Shown here: positions 33,822-45,975 of the stretch, one piece after another
How the letters are laid out: every line of letters begins with the position of its first letter
How positions within the stretch are numbered: position 1 is the first letter of the stretch
NCBI RefSeq assembly: GCF_002865645.1
Contig: NW_020194628.1
Location: 1,488,001 to 1,552,000 of the forward strand
Direction of reading: 5' to 3'
From: Hyaloscypha bicolor E
Taxonomy: Eukaryota; Ascomycota; Leotiomycetes; Helotiales; Hyaloscyphaceae
DNA length: 64,000 nt
Made by a program: the position numbers and the translations under genes
The notes under the pieces: model-generated
The model's database searches: none
Told to the model about the DNA's origin: nothing
What the model saw: only the letters and a program-made list of their open reading frames with translations

Positions 33822-35504
33822 TCAAATCAAGTTTTCCCCGGGATAGTGAGGTGTCGAACGATTGTATGAGTGACCAGAATGCGAGCTTCTGTTGGACCTC
33901 CCAAGCGCGGGCCGCTCGAGTCGGCTCCGACGATCTTCAAGCCGTCTTGCTCCTGCTCCTGCTCCCCCTCCTCCTCCTCCACCTCCCCCATATTCCGAAT
34001 TCGATCGTTCGCTGCCATCGCGAAGGCTCTTCTGGCGCTTGATCTCAATCTCTCCACCTTCATCGCAATGGATCTGAGCGCCGCCAACCATGACCCGAGC
34101 CGTGCCGGTGACTTTGATAGTCACATTCTCGTCGTTATCGTTGCTCATGCTTCGTGTTGTCCGAGTCGTTGCGGACTTCTTATAATCGCTCTCATCCCGA
34201 CTCTGACTGCTCTTGGTACTCCTGCTACTACCGCCATGTCGTCGTTGCTGTCTCTTCAAAGTCTCCGCTGTAAGGGGTACGGTCGGCCCACCCACATCTT
34301 CTTGATATGTTGCTGCTTTGTGAAGCTTGTCTTCATACGCGGGAGCTTGAGTCGATGTTGGCGGCTCATAATAACCACTTCTCCGGCGACCACTGTTCGC
34401 GGCTTCAACCCTGACACTCTCGTCCTCTCTAGGAAGGTCGTACGATACCGAGTGCCGGTTCGAGCTTGACCGTCGGGGACGAGATCCTTCACGACGATAC
34501 TCTGTTCGACCATCGCGGTATGGATCCGGATCAAGTGTGTATTCCATAGTCCCACGAGGGTACTCGGTTGACCTGCGAAGAATGCCGGGTCGAATGATAG
34601 GCGGGGGCATGGCCATATATTCCGACTGGGCCTTGGTCAAACCACTCGATGGAATCCGTATGCTTTCTCTTCTATCGGATCTTCGAATCGTGGCTCCTTC
34701 TGAAGCTGAGGCATAAGAGTCATCAAAGTATGACCCAGTCCCTTCATAAGCAGACCGGGTTCCATATGCTGACGAAGTCCGAGGGATAGGTTCAAAGGCT
34801 GATGGTGTACGGGTGATGGGCTCGAAAGCTGATGGGGTGCGTGAGATTGGATCGACCCTTGATTCGAACCTTGATTGAAGTGGCCGTGCTTGGGGTTGAG
34901 CGTACTCAGTCTGTGGCGCCGTGGTATATCGTACGTTATCCATATACGATGGCGAAGGGGCAGGATAGGAAGGGGTGATCATTGGCGGTTGTGGGTAGAA
35001 TGCGGACATAGATAATGGGGGACGACTGTATCCACCACCTGGCAGAGGGGCATGATAACTAACAGGTCTTGGATGTGATTGCGTGGTGATTGCTCGGGGT
35101 CGGTGTGGAATTGGTTGCGACATAACTGGAGCGCCCGTTGGTGTTGCGTATCCGTAATTTGATGGATCCATGGACTCCCTCTTGGAAGAGCTTGGGATCG
35201 AAGATTTTAGGAAGGTTCTGTTCTCGTGTGCTGAGGGTGGTCTCGTCTTGTGAGGTGACTTGGAACTCCCGCTGCTTGTTGATTTGCGACGTTCAATCCT
35301 CACTTCCTTTCTCTCGCCCATCAGTGGCGCATCCCTCGAACTGCCTTCTCCTGGATATGCCGTGTCGTTGTACGATCTCCTCGACTTGCGAGACTCATGC
35401 ACTTTCGGTTTCTGTTTCGTGCTTGCGACCAGTCTGCCCGAGACCTTTCCCGTTCTCTCATCGTATTCTTCCACGTACATCGGCTCTCCCTTGACGCCAC
35501 TCAT
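33822..35504 (-). CDS. large disordered unknown protein
   Basis: A single-exon frame of 560 residues, almost entirely low in complexity (Ser, Arg, Pro, Tyr, Gly). The N-terminus MSGVKGEPMYVEEYDERTGK is ordered in appearance. A short internal tandem repeat lies near residues 219-245 (ISRTPSAFEPITRTPSAFEP). The best-conserved-looking part is near the C-terminus (NVTIKVTGTARVMVGGAQIH followed by CDEGGEIEIK), then a run of nine glycines. There are no membrane segments or enzyme motifs. Opposite-strand open frames over the same region are composition shadows. A 3' intron cannot be excluded. Confidence 0.7.
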   Translation of the reverse strand: MSGVKGEPMYVEEYDERTGKVSGRLVASTKQKPKVHESRKSRRSYNDTAYPGEGSSRDAPLMGERKEVRIERRKSTSSGSSKSPHKTRPPSAHENRTFLKSSIPSSSKRESMDPSNYGYATPTGAPVMSQPIPHRPRAITTQSHPRPVSYHAPLPGGGYSRPPLSMSAFYPQPPMITPSYPAPSPSYMDNVRYTTAPQTEYAQPQARPLQSRFESRVDPISRTPSAFEPITRTPSAFEPIPRTSSAYGTRSAYEGTGSYFDDSYASASEGATIRRSDRRESIRIPSSGLTKAQSEYMAMPPPIIRPGILRRSTEYPRGTMEYTLDPDPYRDGRTEYRREGSRPRRSSSNRHSVSYDLPREDESVRVEAANSGRRRSGYYEPPTSTQAPAYEDKLHKAATYQEDVGGPTVPLTAETLKRQQRRHGGSSRSTKSSQSRDESDYKKSATTRTTRSMSNDNDENVTIKVTGTARVMVGGAQIHCDEGGEIEIKRQKSLRDGSERSNSEYGGGGGGGGGAGAGARRLEDRRSRLERPALGRSNRSSHSGHSYNRSTPHYPGENLI

Positions 35505-38269
35505 GACTGCTCGCTGTGCGACGACGACCTGCTTGCGCCGACAGCGGTGCGCGATGCCAGTTCGCGACGGCGGGGTTGATGGAGGTTGAATGCCTGAAGA
35601 GTACGGTGTCTTGGTGGGTTGGACGGGCCGGGCGCGGATGGGAAATAAAAAAAGATGGGGGGGTCTGAGCTCCTTTTGTTAGCGAGGCGAGGAAGGCTGT
35701 CTCGTTATCGATTGGGGTCGCTGTCAACTCGGCGACCGAAGCTTGACCCGGGCGATTTAAACGTCGGTGATCTACGACGTGCGAAATGTTCTGAATATTG
35801 TGTGTGCGAAGGTTTTGTTCTCCTGGCTGTTGGTCGTGCCGACGGGGGACGAGGGACGAGTACGAAGTGATGAGATCCCTTGCACAGGCGCGGCAATGCC
35901 CCTTCTAGCGAGAAAAAAAGAGAGGCAAAAATTGGGTACGACCTCTCGCTCTGCGTGTTCGCCCGTTGCTCTGCTGTGTTGTCCTTCAGCCTAATTGTTG
36001 TACGTGGAATTGGGTAGCAACGCCCTTATGGAGAGAGTGGAGCTGGGTGGAATGTGCGATGTCGCATTTTTATGACTCCGCCGGAGTCTTCCTGAGAAGG
36101 TTGGAGAAGATGAGAGAGCTTGGAAATCGGGCGAGGTAGCAGTGTGGAGAGATGTGGCAGATGAAGGTTGATGAAGAACTAAACTAAGCCGCCCCAAAGG
36201 ACTGGTAGGCAGGCGACGCAGTCACACTGACGACCGTTGCTCGTTCCGTGATGCTTGAATGCTTCACGCCAGCCAGTCAGCGCGATTGGAAGGGCTGCCG
36301 TGGATGCCAGCACCTCAAGCACCTCAGCACCTCAGCAACTCTCATAGGCGACGGGCGACGAATGCGCCATGTCAACGCCCGAGCCTGTCCGGTATTCTTG
36401 CATTTCGTGCAAAGGGACGAATGCCTCTCCCTACTGTTTCAAGCGGGGAACAACGAGCAGTAGCAGAGCAGTGGCTGGAGGGCGAGGAGTGAGTACGAAC
36501 TCTGGAGCCAAATTTATGCATGAAAACTGAGGAATGTCCAGCAGCAACCTCTCCAATCGGGTCTCATCGAAGGAAGGATTTGCCATGGCACATGGGGCGC
36601 CAATCTTCAACCTTTCGTCGTGCCCTCGGCTTACGCAGCAGGTTGTCATTCAGCGATAGTGGATACCCTCCCACACTTCTGATATAGCAACAAACTCCAG
36701 GTCTTCTGCGAACTCATGTTCCCGTGTTTCAGACGAGTGGTAACTCTCCGAAACTGGTATTTCAGAAGCTTCGGTTTTCATCCGGTCCATTGGTGGTGAA
36801 GCGGCCACGGATCTGGCCCTCGACGACCACGACGATGCAAGTCATTGCCGACCAGACCACTCGCAGCGGATCACGAAATCTGGAAGTGCGGCGTCATCCA
36901 CGGATTGCGAGCCATAGAATCGTAAGTCCAGAGAAGACTCATCGTGCCGTGCATCTCTAGATCGTGAATGTGGTGGTATTGATACTTTCCACTGCGAACT
37001 TAACCGAACGACTTGCATCGACGGCCAGCCAGTGAGGTGGCCACCTCAACTTTGTGTTTTCATGCGTTAGATGCATACCATAAATGTGCGCAGGCTTCGG
37101 AAAGCTCTCCCTGCAGCCCTCTTCGGTTGTACATAGAAACCAGAGCTACAGCACCTTCGTAAATTAATCGTCAAGCCACCAATATATTCTAAAAGCTCGT
37201 GTGATGTGTTGATGCGTCACATCGGCTGCCGACTGAGCCTTCTCGACTGCTCTTCCGTATTCGGCCTGCTTTCAAGGCCATTCATGACGACTTTCACGAG
37301 ACATCCGAGCACCCCTGGGGGCTTTAACCAGTGTCCGCCTATCAGCTATTAGTGATTTTGCAAGGCTGAGACCAGAGCTCTTGCTTGGAGAGTCCGCCCA
37401 GCTGGGAGATGTTAGACTCCAGAAAAGTAAGCCATATTGAGCAAAAGAAATTCTCAATTGCATGAAAATTGGGGTTGCGGCAAGAATCTGCGATGTAATT
37501 TCCTGCAGCAGATCTCTGTGATAGAGATTCGCCCACGATGAATGATAGATTTGAGCCCTACACCATCAGCCGCCTTCACCGCCATTTCGCCTCCAGGAGT
37601 CATCCTCGCTCGCAACTCAATGGCACCCTCGCCCCATATTATCTTGAACGCCACAGAGACTCGATAAGGCGAGTTCGTGCCCGGAGTGCCCATCACCGAA
37701 GTTCTCGAAGCTGAGGGTCAGAACACTCGTCCAGTCATGGTGTTGTGGCCAGCTAGTCATCAAGTATGCTCATCCTCTGTTTTCTCCACTATCGTAAAGG
37801 TACTTTCAACCGATTCGACGTCACTCTCCGCCTCCTTCTTGTGCAGACACTCTGCGTTCCCCCCTTTCAGTGAAGTCTCCTCTTTTGCTCCCGAATAGCC
37901 CCATGGATTTTCGCCCGGTCGCACCCGTTTACTCTCCCTCGCTAAGCCCAAAGAAGCCGACAATGTATCAATTCTACCAAGAATGGTTTCGTACATGACT
38001 GGGTGCACTTTTTTTGCGCTGCGGCTGATAGTTTTCCTCCGGTGCCTGACAAGAAAAGTTGTCCACGTGATGATTTGGTCTGGCGATTGCTGAGGACGAG
38101 GATATCCTGAAGGAATTTTGAAGGATCTCCATCAGTTTTATAAGTCATGAAGGGTCAGCAAGTTCGCCGGTCTTACGCTCCTAATTAATCCGCATCTGGT
38201 GGTCTTTGCGCAAATGGCTGACGTGAGATCGCATGAAATCAGCACCAGCAGGTCTCGACCAAGTCAAGT
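35505..38269. other. long intergenic region, no gene seen
   Basis: About 2.8 kb without a supportable gene. The 5' part up to 36180 is probably the promoter and leader of the disordered-protein gene. A short repeat lies at 36308-36340. A minus-strand frame at 37454-37696 is somewhat protein-like but has no recognised motif. Confidence 0.45.
36308..36340. repeat. short CAGCACCT-type tandem repeat
   Basis: Four slightly diverged copies of an eight- to nine-base unit. Confidence 0.7.
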
Positions 38270-40452
38270 TCAAAACTCCTCAGCCCAGCTACCAGTCATA
38301 ACTGCCCAGACGTCGTGGTATTGAGGCAGAAAAGCTGCTGTCGAAGAAGTGCTCGGAGTTGCGCTCTCACTCAACTCATATGACCCTCCATATGTCGAGT
38401 CAGAAATATCAAACAAGGGGTTCAGTGCCGGATCAAGCATCGGACAGTGTCCTCGAGCCGCCATATCGATTACGTTCGCATCATCGACGATTAAGAAGCC
38501 TGGTGCGATCTTTGCGACTCGTCGTTCGTAGGATTTCTTGCAACTCCTTAGTATCATCCCGAACACGTAGAGCACATCTGGATTCTGTGGTGTTTCGGCT
38601 GTATCGGATGGTGTCAATGAAAGATGTTGGAACCTGTAACAGAGAGCATCGAGATACATAACTAATGGGACGTTTGATCGCGTTGTATCAGAGTCCCATC
38701 CCAGGTTTGCAGCCATCACAAACGTGAGTCGAGAAAGAACGAGGATAGCGTGGACCACCATGCTCCATTGAATGGCAGTGAAGTCAAGGTAACTGGTTTC
38801 GGGGAGAGAAAGCAGATATTCGCAGAATGTTTTAGCGGCTTGAAGACAACTCTCAAGATGTGCGGGATTTACTGGTGGGTTACTTGTCATCGAACGGAGA
38901 TGATCTCGGTAAGGACGGCGGAGAAATCCAAGTTCATGACTGTAAATGGCACAACCCAAATAGCGTTCCGCCATTCCAATAAAAGCTGGAGCAGGAGTTA
39001 GTTCTATATGGTTTGAACAACTAGAACAAAATTGAGGATGCATCCAATGAGAAGAATACATCGAGATTGAACAAGAAAATAGATAATTCATCGAACAGAA
39101 GTAACATACGCAGATTTCTAACTGACGTAGCTATGGACTTTCGCCACTCCTGGACCTCGTGTTGGAACATCTGAATGTTGACTTCGGCGTTCAGAGCTTC
39201 CATTTGAAGATCCCCCTTAGGTTCAGACGATCGATGAACCTCGGCAATTCGCTCAGCTAGGCGCTGTAGCTTGATAAGTGAGGAGATCTCTGCTGAACTT
39301 TCGTCCTGCAACAGAGATTGGCCATGACCGTCCATCAAATTGCGATAGCGTAATCCGGGAGGTTTTTGAAATCCTAATGATAGCCTAAAGGAAGGTTAGC
39401 TCAGTCCGGTGATTGGAAAATGGTCGGTGGCTTGCGATTCTAATCGGAGGAAGGAATACTAACGCGCTTGATAGGTAATAGCACCCAAGATATGCTCTCT
39501 TGGCAGCATCTGTGAAGGAGGCTCCCTCGATGAGACCTTGGGTACTGATATTGCCGAAGCTATTCAGGTTTGGGAGCTCTAGGTCAAGTCCAAGGTCACT
39601 GGTAAGACTGGTTGCTAGGTTGATATACATGAACGCCTGGTTATTCTTTGGATTCGCATGGAGCGGATACCTGGTCATATATTAGCTCCTAGCAGATCGG
39701 TACTGCGGGTCAACTGTTTACCATGCAACGTAGACCAAGATGCCTTGTACAGAGTCAAGGCTCTTGCGCCCTTCTACGATGACTTTAGTGCTCAGGATCC
39801 TCTTGAACTCAAAATCCATTTGATGATACAACGGAGGGTCTCTGATTGAAGCCGTGGTGAGGATCGCTAAAAGCAAAAACGGAGACGTTCGTGAGAGTGA
39901 TGGAACCGTGGCATCTCCGGGGACCTGAACGAACGGAAAATGAGGTGCCATGCGACGAAATGATGAGAGAAGTTCCTCGGCCTGCTCCAAAGTAACTTTA
40001 CGATGCTCGATGATGGCAGGATGCTCCGGGCTACGTCGTGCACTGCAAATACGCGATTCATCAACTCTCGTGGGATCGGTATCCCCAAAGGCATGCATAT
40101 GGTGCTGGTGGAGGTCTTCGACGTCTTGCCTATTGTCCGGAGGAGACACAGTTGGAAGATCAATGGAAAATTCCGAGTCTCCAAAAGGGGAGATATTCTT
40201 GTGAGACGAACCAGATGGCCGGCTCAAGGTCGGACCTCAGCAAGTATTACTTATGGATTTTGGGAAGACTCACACCGCACGAGTCCTCATAGGGCGCGCT
40301 TTGGACCTCACGATACACTGATTGCCGCTCTGTTCGCATCTCTGACACACCCCAACGTCACTTTTGTAAACACATCGACTTTTGCTAGCTCTGCACGCTT
40401 CGCAAGCACGTGCGTTTCTCAACCTCTGCGCACTCGTGAGGCTTTCGGCCAT
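38270..40452 (-). CDS. Zn2Cys6 transcription factor
   Basis: Five exons (40452-40274, 40222-39722, 39670-39464, 39384-39110, 38985-38270) join in phase to 625 residues; introns are 51, 51, 79 and 124 bp. The DNA-binding domain is at residues 17-47 (ACEACRASKSRC, CQRCEQSGNQC) with the full C-x2-C-x6-C-x8-C-x2-C-x6-C spacing. A fungal regulator middle domain follows (LLLAILTTASIRDP, AFMYINLATSLTSDLGLDLE, RAYLGCYYLSSAL), and the C-terminus has AIQWSMVVHAILVLSRL. It is expected to be a nuclear activator or repressor. The target is unknown; the neighbours are a long empty region and the nuclease gene. Confidence 0.92.
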
Positions 40453-40894
40453 TTTCGTTAAGGTCGGTCACTGAATGATGGATTTCCGGAATTGAATCCG
40501 TCAAATGGAATTGTGGCAAAGAACGTGAACGCGTGAACCATGGATTCTTGAGAAATATGTAGTCGGGTTGTCGCTTCTCCGATCATGTGTCAGACACTAC
40601 GAGTACCGTTAAGGCCACCCCAACTCTTGATAAATTCGAGAGACTGCATTTGGCGATCCAATGATAGCCATTTCAAGGGTGATCGGATTATCAAACATCC
40701 TTCTTCAATGTACATCCGCGGGTCCAGTACATCCGGCATCTAATTATTTCTCAACGCTTGAATGAGCAAGTTGGCATGTTGAATTAAACGTCCATGAAAG
40801 CCAGTTCAATAAACTGCCGTAGCATCTGCTGTCAAACAATATTTCGAAACTCGCGAATGGCTGAAAACTATCTTGAACGTGGTCTTTCCGACTT
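40453..40894. other. intergenic, promoter of the regulator
   Basis: Nothing beyond short frames was seen. Confidence 0.5.
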
Positions 40895-41830
40895 TCACGA
40901 GGTCGGTCCAGGCTCCAGAAGGACATCTGCAACACAAGCTCGATGGTCCGAGAGATAGATCCCATCATCAAAGCGATTTGCTAGGACGGCATATGTCTGG
41001 TATGTGACCCGGTCCCCTTTCCTGCAGAAGATGAAATCGATTCGGCTTGGTTTGTTGTCCACATAACCAAATGAGGTAAATGTCATTTCGTTGCCATAAT
41101 GCTTGGTTTTGGGAACTTGAGCGCCGATGTCTTCCATGATTGAATCTGAAGTTGTCATAACCTGATAAGCTTCATCGTCCGGGGGGCTGTTAAAGTCGCC
41201 ACCAAGAAGGACAGTTGACAATTGGTCATGATTTGAGAAGAATCGAATGCGTTCCAAGATCATCTTCGCACTTTCTCGCCGCGATTGTCGTCCTTGATCA
41301 TCTAGGTGTGTGCTCATGACGAGAATATTCTGAGATGTCTTGACATGGACAAAATGTCCAATCGTAACTATCCTGATACTCGAAGCGTCGAAGCCTTTCG
41401 ACGGAATCGTGGGTGTTTCACTGAGCCACCGAGTCTCCCACCGTTTGAGATGCCAGATCCGCGGGCGATATAAAATTGGAGAATACTCTCCTACCGACTT
41501 CCCATCATCGCGACCAACCCCTATGTAGGACCAAGAATCATGGCTTTGAGTTGCAGTGGACGTGTTAAGTGAGCTTAAGATATCCATAAGCTGCGAGTGG
41601 AGCACCTCTTGGAGGCAAATGAAGGTTGCTGGGTTCTCCGAATTGAAGACAAGTTGTGAGCAGAGCAGAGGACAGCGAGTTGACCAAGGCTCTTCGCCTT
41701 TGAACGGATATTGAGTCGCGTAACGAATGTTGTGTGTGATTACCCGAATGGAGAGGGGGCCATCGCTGATGGATGTCGCGTCTTCTGTTGATTTTCCTCT
41801 CATATCGTCGCGAATTTGTTTTCGCGTCAT
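40895..41830 (-). CDS. endonuclease/exonuclease/phosphatase-family protein
   Basis: A single-exon gene. From the ATG at 41830 it encodes 311 residues; the frame is open upstream to 41998, so a longer form is possible. Motifs of the EEP superfamily appear in order: THNIRYAT (Asn), ICLQEVL (catalytic Glu), STHLDDQG, GGDFNSPPDD (Asp/Asn), SRIDFIFC and SDHRACVADV (terminal Asp-His). The family is Mg-dependent and cuts phosphodiester bonds in nucleic acids or sugar and lipid phosphates; the substrate is not readable here. There is no signal peptide with the shorter start. Confidence 0.88.
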   Translation of the reverse strand: MTRKQIRDDMRGKSTEDATSISDGPLSIRVITHNIRYATQYPFKGEEPWSTRCPLLCSQLVFNSENPATFICLQEVLHSQLMDILSSLNTSTATQSHDSWSYIGVGRDDGKSVGEYSPILYRPRIWHLKRWETRWLSETPTIPSKGFDASSIRIVTIGHFVHVKTSQNILVMSTHLDDQGRQSRRESAKMILERIRFFSNHDQLSTVLLGGDFNSPPDDEAYQVMTTSDSIMEDIGAQVPKTKHYGNEMTFTSFGYVDNKPSRIDFIFCRKGDRVTYQTYAVLANRFDDGIYLSDHRACVADVLLEPGPTS

Positions 41831-42312
41831 TTTGTCTCTCAGGCGGCCCGACCCGAGACTTTCGAATAAAGCACAAGAGAGAAGTCGATAATTAAAGGCG
41901 ATAATGTACGGGAAAGCTGGGGGCTTTGTTCTGATGGAATGATGGGTTCGCGGGATGTGAAGCGCGGCGGAAGATGAGGAGGAAAGCAGCGCCCACACGT
42001 GACCGCATTGTCCACCTCAATATCAAAACAACTTGGCTTTCGCGTCTTGGGCTCCAACCGCGGTGTAAGTCCACCTTTGATTCGTTCACGTTAACGGCGT
42101 GTCTCCTTTCCTTCTTATCTATGTCGGATATTACCTCGATAAAGGTGCCCGCTTTGCAGACGGAACGTTACCATTTGTCGGCCTGCATGCCAGAATGGGT
42201 ATTACCCAGATCCAATCTACGAACGAATCTCAATGGACTTAAGAGAGCATGTCCCAAGGTCCCGGTGCTTGGGGTCGGTCGAAACTAGAGGCTCGACCTG
42301 CTTTTCATCATC
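41831..42312. promoter_or_regulatory. divergent promoter region
   Basis: It lies between the divergent nuclease and PNGase A-like genes. No specific site was identified. Confidence 0.4.
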
Positions 42313-43962
42313 ATGCCTCACTTTCTTCTTCCCACTTGTCTCTCGAGACTGGTCCTTTTATTCATCTTTTCTTCGATCGGCGCCTCGGCAGCATTGGAAG
42401 TCATTCAGGCTCAGGTACCACCAAGGCAAAATTACGAAGGAGTGAGCTGCCAACAAACCATTTTGCAACACACATTCGCGAGCAGTTATGGTGCACCATA
42501 CGTCGGTAAGCTCACGAAGGTTTGAAATCTTATGCACGTTACCTGACAAGAAAGCAGGTGTTTACAGTCCCCCAAAAGACTGCAAGTTCACTACAACCAT
42601 TTTCAACATCTCCGTGACATCTCATGGCCGACAATATCATCGACTTGCTCTGCTTTTCCTGGGAGATATCGAAGTATGGCGCACTTCAACAGCTATGCCA
42701 ATCGATGTTGGAATCTACTGGTCCTACCAGAAAGACATGACCACCTTCGACACTATTCTCAAAATTGAGCAGAGGGTCATTTTTGATCTCAGCAATGTGT
42801 ATTCAGATTTGTATACTGGGGCCTACGGAATACGTTAATACGTTCCCCGAAAATCCGGGATGGCTGTATGGTTACTCTCCGTTCAGAGAAATCCAAGTGC
42901 TGATAGATGGAAAACTGGCTGGAGTGTCATGGCCATTTCCTCTTCTTTTCACTGGCGGGGTAGATCCTGGACTTTGGCGACCAATTGTAGGGATTGATGC
43001 CTTCGATTTGCCATCTTTTGACGTCGATGTGACGCCTTGGTTACCTCTTCTGTGTGACGGGAAGTTACACAACTTCAGTCTAAAAGTTGTGAGCTTTGAT
43101 ACTTCAGCTTCTGGAAATATCGGCTCTGTTGGGGAGAACTGGTGGGTCACGGGGGCTGTATTCATTTGGCTTGACGAACACGGAAACCAGACGCGAGGAA
43201 GTGTGAGTCTTTCTAGATTCTTTCATCTCAGGCCGACGGATTCTAATCTGGGAGCAGGCCATCGAAAGTAAAATACCGTCCACAGTCTTCAGCTTCTATC
43301 CACAAGTATCTAGTGTAACTTCCAACGGAACCTCAACTAATACATCACTCTATTTCAAGCTCACAGCACATAGAAGCCTTTCAATTTCGTCCACGATCGT
43401 CACCTCCGCTGGTCCTAAGATAGTTGCTTGGTCGCAGTCTCTCTCCTTCCAAAATATCCAAAATATGACGGATTTGGGTCTCAACCAATCCCTCAGCCAG
43501 CTCACAGCTGGCTCATATTCCGACTCCTTTTCCGGCATTGAAACAACATACTCGTACCCGATCAACCTCTATAGCTCGTATATCATCGCCCCCTCACTCG
43601 CAACTCTTTCCTCGGTATTCGCTCTCATTGATCGAAGTCTTATTACAAAACGAGTCGACATTATATCCTCCTTGTCTGGGACCAAAATGGGGAGTCAGAG
43701 TCTGGCGACGCGACAAAGTGCCGAGAGCAGGTATTATTGGAATGAGACGATTGTCGAAGGGACGGCTGCCGACACAGGCGAGACCGAGCAGTGGTTCTCC
43801 AATTCCGGACACTCGAGTCTTGGAAAGGATGGCATGACTGAGTTCTCCAGGCATTTGAAGGAGGTTGATGGCGCGATCGTGTTCGATCACGAGGCATGGA
43901 GCATGATTCAGGTGCCGAGCACCAGTCCCCTGCCATATGTGGAAGGCGAGCCCACTGTTTGA
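42313..43962 (+). CDS. secreted PNGase A-like amidase, internally shortened
   Basis: A member of the peptide-N4-(N-acetyl-beta-glucosaminyl)asparagine amidase A family, which removes N-glycans from glycoproteins. It begins with a signal peptide (LVLLFIFSSIGASA). Family landmarks are YSPPKDCKFTTTIFNISVTS, DIEVWRTSTAMP, LYGYSPFREIQVLIDGKLAG, SWPFPLLFTGG, PGLWRPIVGIDAFDLP and VDVTPWLPLLCDGKLHNF. Introns at 42506-42557 and 43203-43257 keep phase. Between GAYGI (42835) and NTFPENPG (42840) the frame changes without usable splice sites, and roughly 60 residues usual in the family at this point appear to be missing. The gene may therefore be non-functional, or the base sequence may have an error. 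The size of the missing part is from memory of the family. Confidence 0.78.
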
Positions 43963-45975
43963 GACGAGCGAGCTGCCCTCCCCGGTGGACCTCAATAAAA
44001 ACAAGGAACAGGAAACTTTGACATCCTCCTAATCGAAATCTCAGTCTCTCATAAATAACAACCTTCCTTCCCACCTGATCTTGGACGTCTCCCATGGATA
44101 ACTTCGCGCCACTTTAGAAGCGAAGAGCGGCACAATAGTCTCCGTAAAACCTCCTCCAAAACTTCTCTCCGGTCTACACAAGAATTTTGCTGTCCCACTT
44201 GGCGGGTCAAGGGGCTGTGACAACTGTTTCTGCATCGCATTTGATTGGAGTATGGGGATAATTGTCGGCGACAGATAAATGGTAGTGGAACCTTGAGCAT
44301 TTAAATCTACTAAGGGCGCATTTTTTCCATAGCGAGGAATGGACTGGGCGGTGTCAATGGGAACAGCAAAGAGTTTAGGAGTCGGATAGAAAACGCTTTT
44401 CCGGCGTTGATATTTATGCAGATTTCGGCTCAGCCCTTCACAGAATTCTCTACAGTTAAAACTTATGATTCGATCCAACCTTCCAGTGCCAACTTAACTT
44501 AGCTTATCAAATGTCGAAACATATGCGACGATGCAAAAGATCTCCTAGAACTCACCTTTAGGGCGCTGATTCGCTAAATACAGGGGCTAAACATGGATTG
44601 TTTACCTAGAGTGGAGCTTGTGCATGGCCCCTCTTTCAACAACGGCCGCATATATAACTAAGAAATTGCTGTTAAAGTGGTCTCTAGCCGTAGGCTTAAC
44701 TCAAGCTATGTTTCTAGACGTACACTTACATCAAAGTTGTAGGTGTCCGGCCTTAACTTCTACTGCGGTAGTTACTTGGGTAACGGCTTGTGAGGAGGAC
44801 TGCTTTGCTACAGATAACTAAGCGAAAATCAAGTTTCTGGATTCTCACCAATTTCTTTTGCTATTTTGATTTATTCGTTTTAAAATCTTTGTGCTTTGAA
44901 TGCTTTCTAAAGTCGTGAAATGCTAAAAGGGGGTTTTCGGCTTCAAGCGAGAAGCGAAGGCTCGGCCCGCTGGAGATCGCTCCCGAATAGCCTCAAACCC
45001 TCAAAAGAAGTTCCTTGACTCGAAATCCTCCATGAGCAAAGGAAGCCTTTCGAATTACAACAATAAGGCAAGTGAGGCCTTTCTGTTCTCAGACGGCTAC
45101 GGCAGATTTTGCGATATTTCAATGAGACCTGTGTCAGTTTGAACTTCGGTGAACCGTCATCGCTGACGAGTCCTCAACCATGAAGTGGCCGGAACATTGC
45201 CTATAACCTTCTCGAATACCGGGCTGCAAATCGGTGAACCATTCCTTTGCCCCATTTTCGCCCTTCTTGCCAGAGTTCCCTTCTCAAGTTGGCCGATGAC
45301 CAAATCGGGCGAAGCTCCCACGTGATCTAGTGTGCCTTGCATGACCACCCTCCCGCCTCCAAATCCGCATTTGTCTCACCGGATTCATCACCTCCATCCT
45401 CCAAGCCACGGTGACCTCTCCAGGCAATGCGCGGGGAAGAACCCGGATTGTCCTATTGGCAACAGTCGCAGTCACACCTAGAATGCGGCTGATGTGGCTT
45501 CAATTGTTTCTCGTCACCGGATAGGCTTCCACATATGCAGCCATCCATACCCCCTTCGTGTTGCACAGGAGTTCGCCTTTGACAAATCGCAGTCACGATG
45601 CAGGGCGTACTCCCTCGCAATTTTCCTTCTGTCTTTGATCAAGTAGCTGAATTACCTTGGCAGGACTTGGAAGTTCACGAGTCCTGGCGGTTGCATGTCT
45701 CACTCCTATGATTCATAATCGTACCGAAAGGAGGCGTGGTGACTGCAAGGCTGCCACAAGGCTTCTGCGTGACTTCTATATCTCACCCCCCCTCTCCTCC
45801 AAATCAGGATATCTCTTCCGTAGGTTTCACGCTGATCAGATCACCAAGCATATCTCTCGTCATTCTGTCTAGGTAGGGAATTTATTTCCCCTTCCGCATT
45901 CAATACACACCATATAGACCGGCCGCGAGCCGGGCATCCAAACCCACGCTTGAGAAACACACAAACGGATTCGTG
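43963..45975. other. long intergenic region, one weak ORF
   Basis: About 2 kb. A minus-strand frame at 44041-44478 (145 residues, containing KLFAVPIDTAQSIPRYGK) has no recognised domain and overlaps other frames; I would not call it a gene. The rest, including 44480-45975, shows only short frames. Confidence 0.4.

Noticed and set aside
33870..34469. 199-residue plus-strand frame opposite the disordered protein
   Set aside because: Composition shadow (Ser/Leu/Pro-rich) without any motif.
44041..44478. 145-residue minus-strand open frame
   Set aside because: No recognised domain, overlaps other frames of similar length, and nothing in composition sets it apart; not called as a gene.
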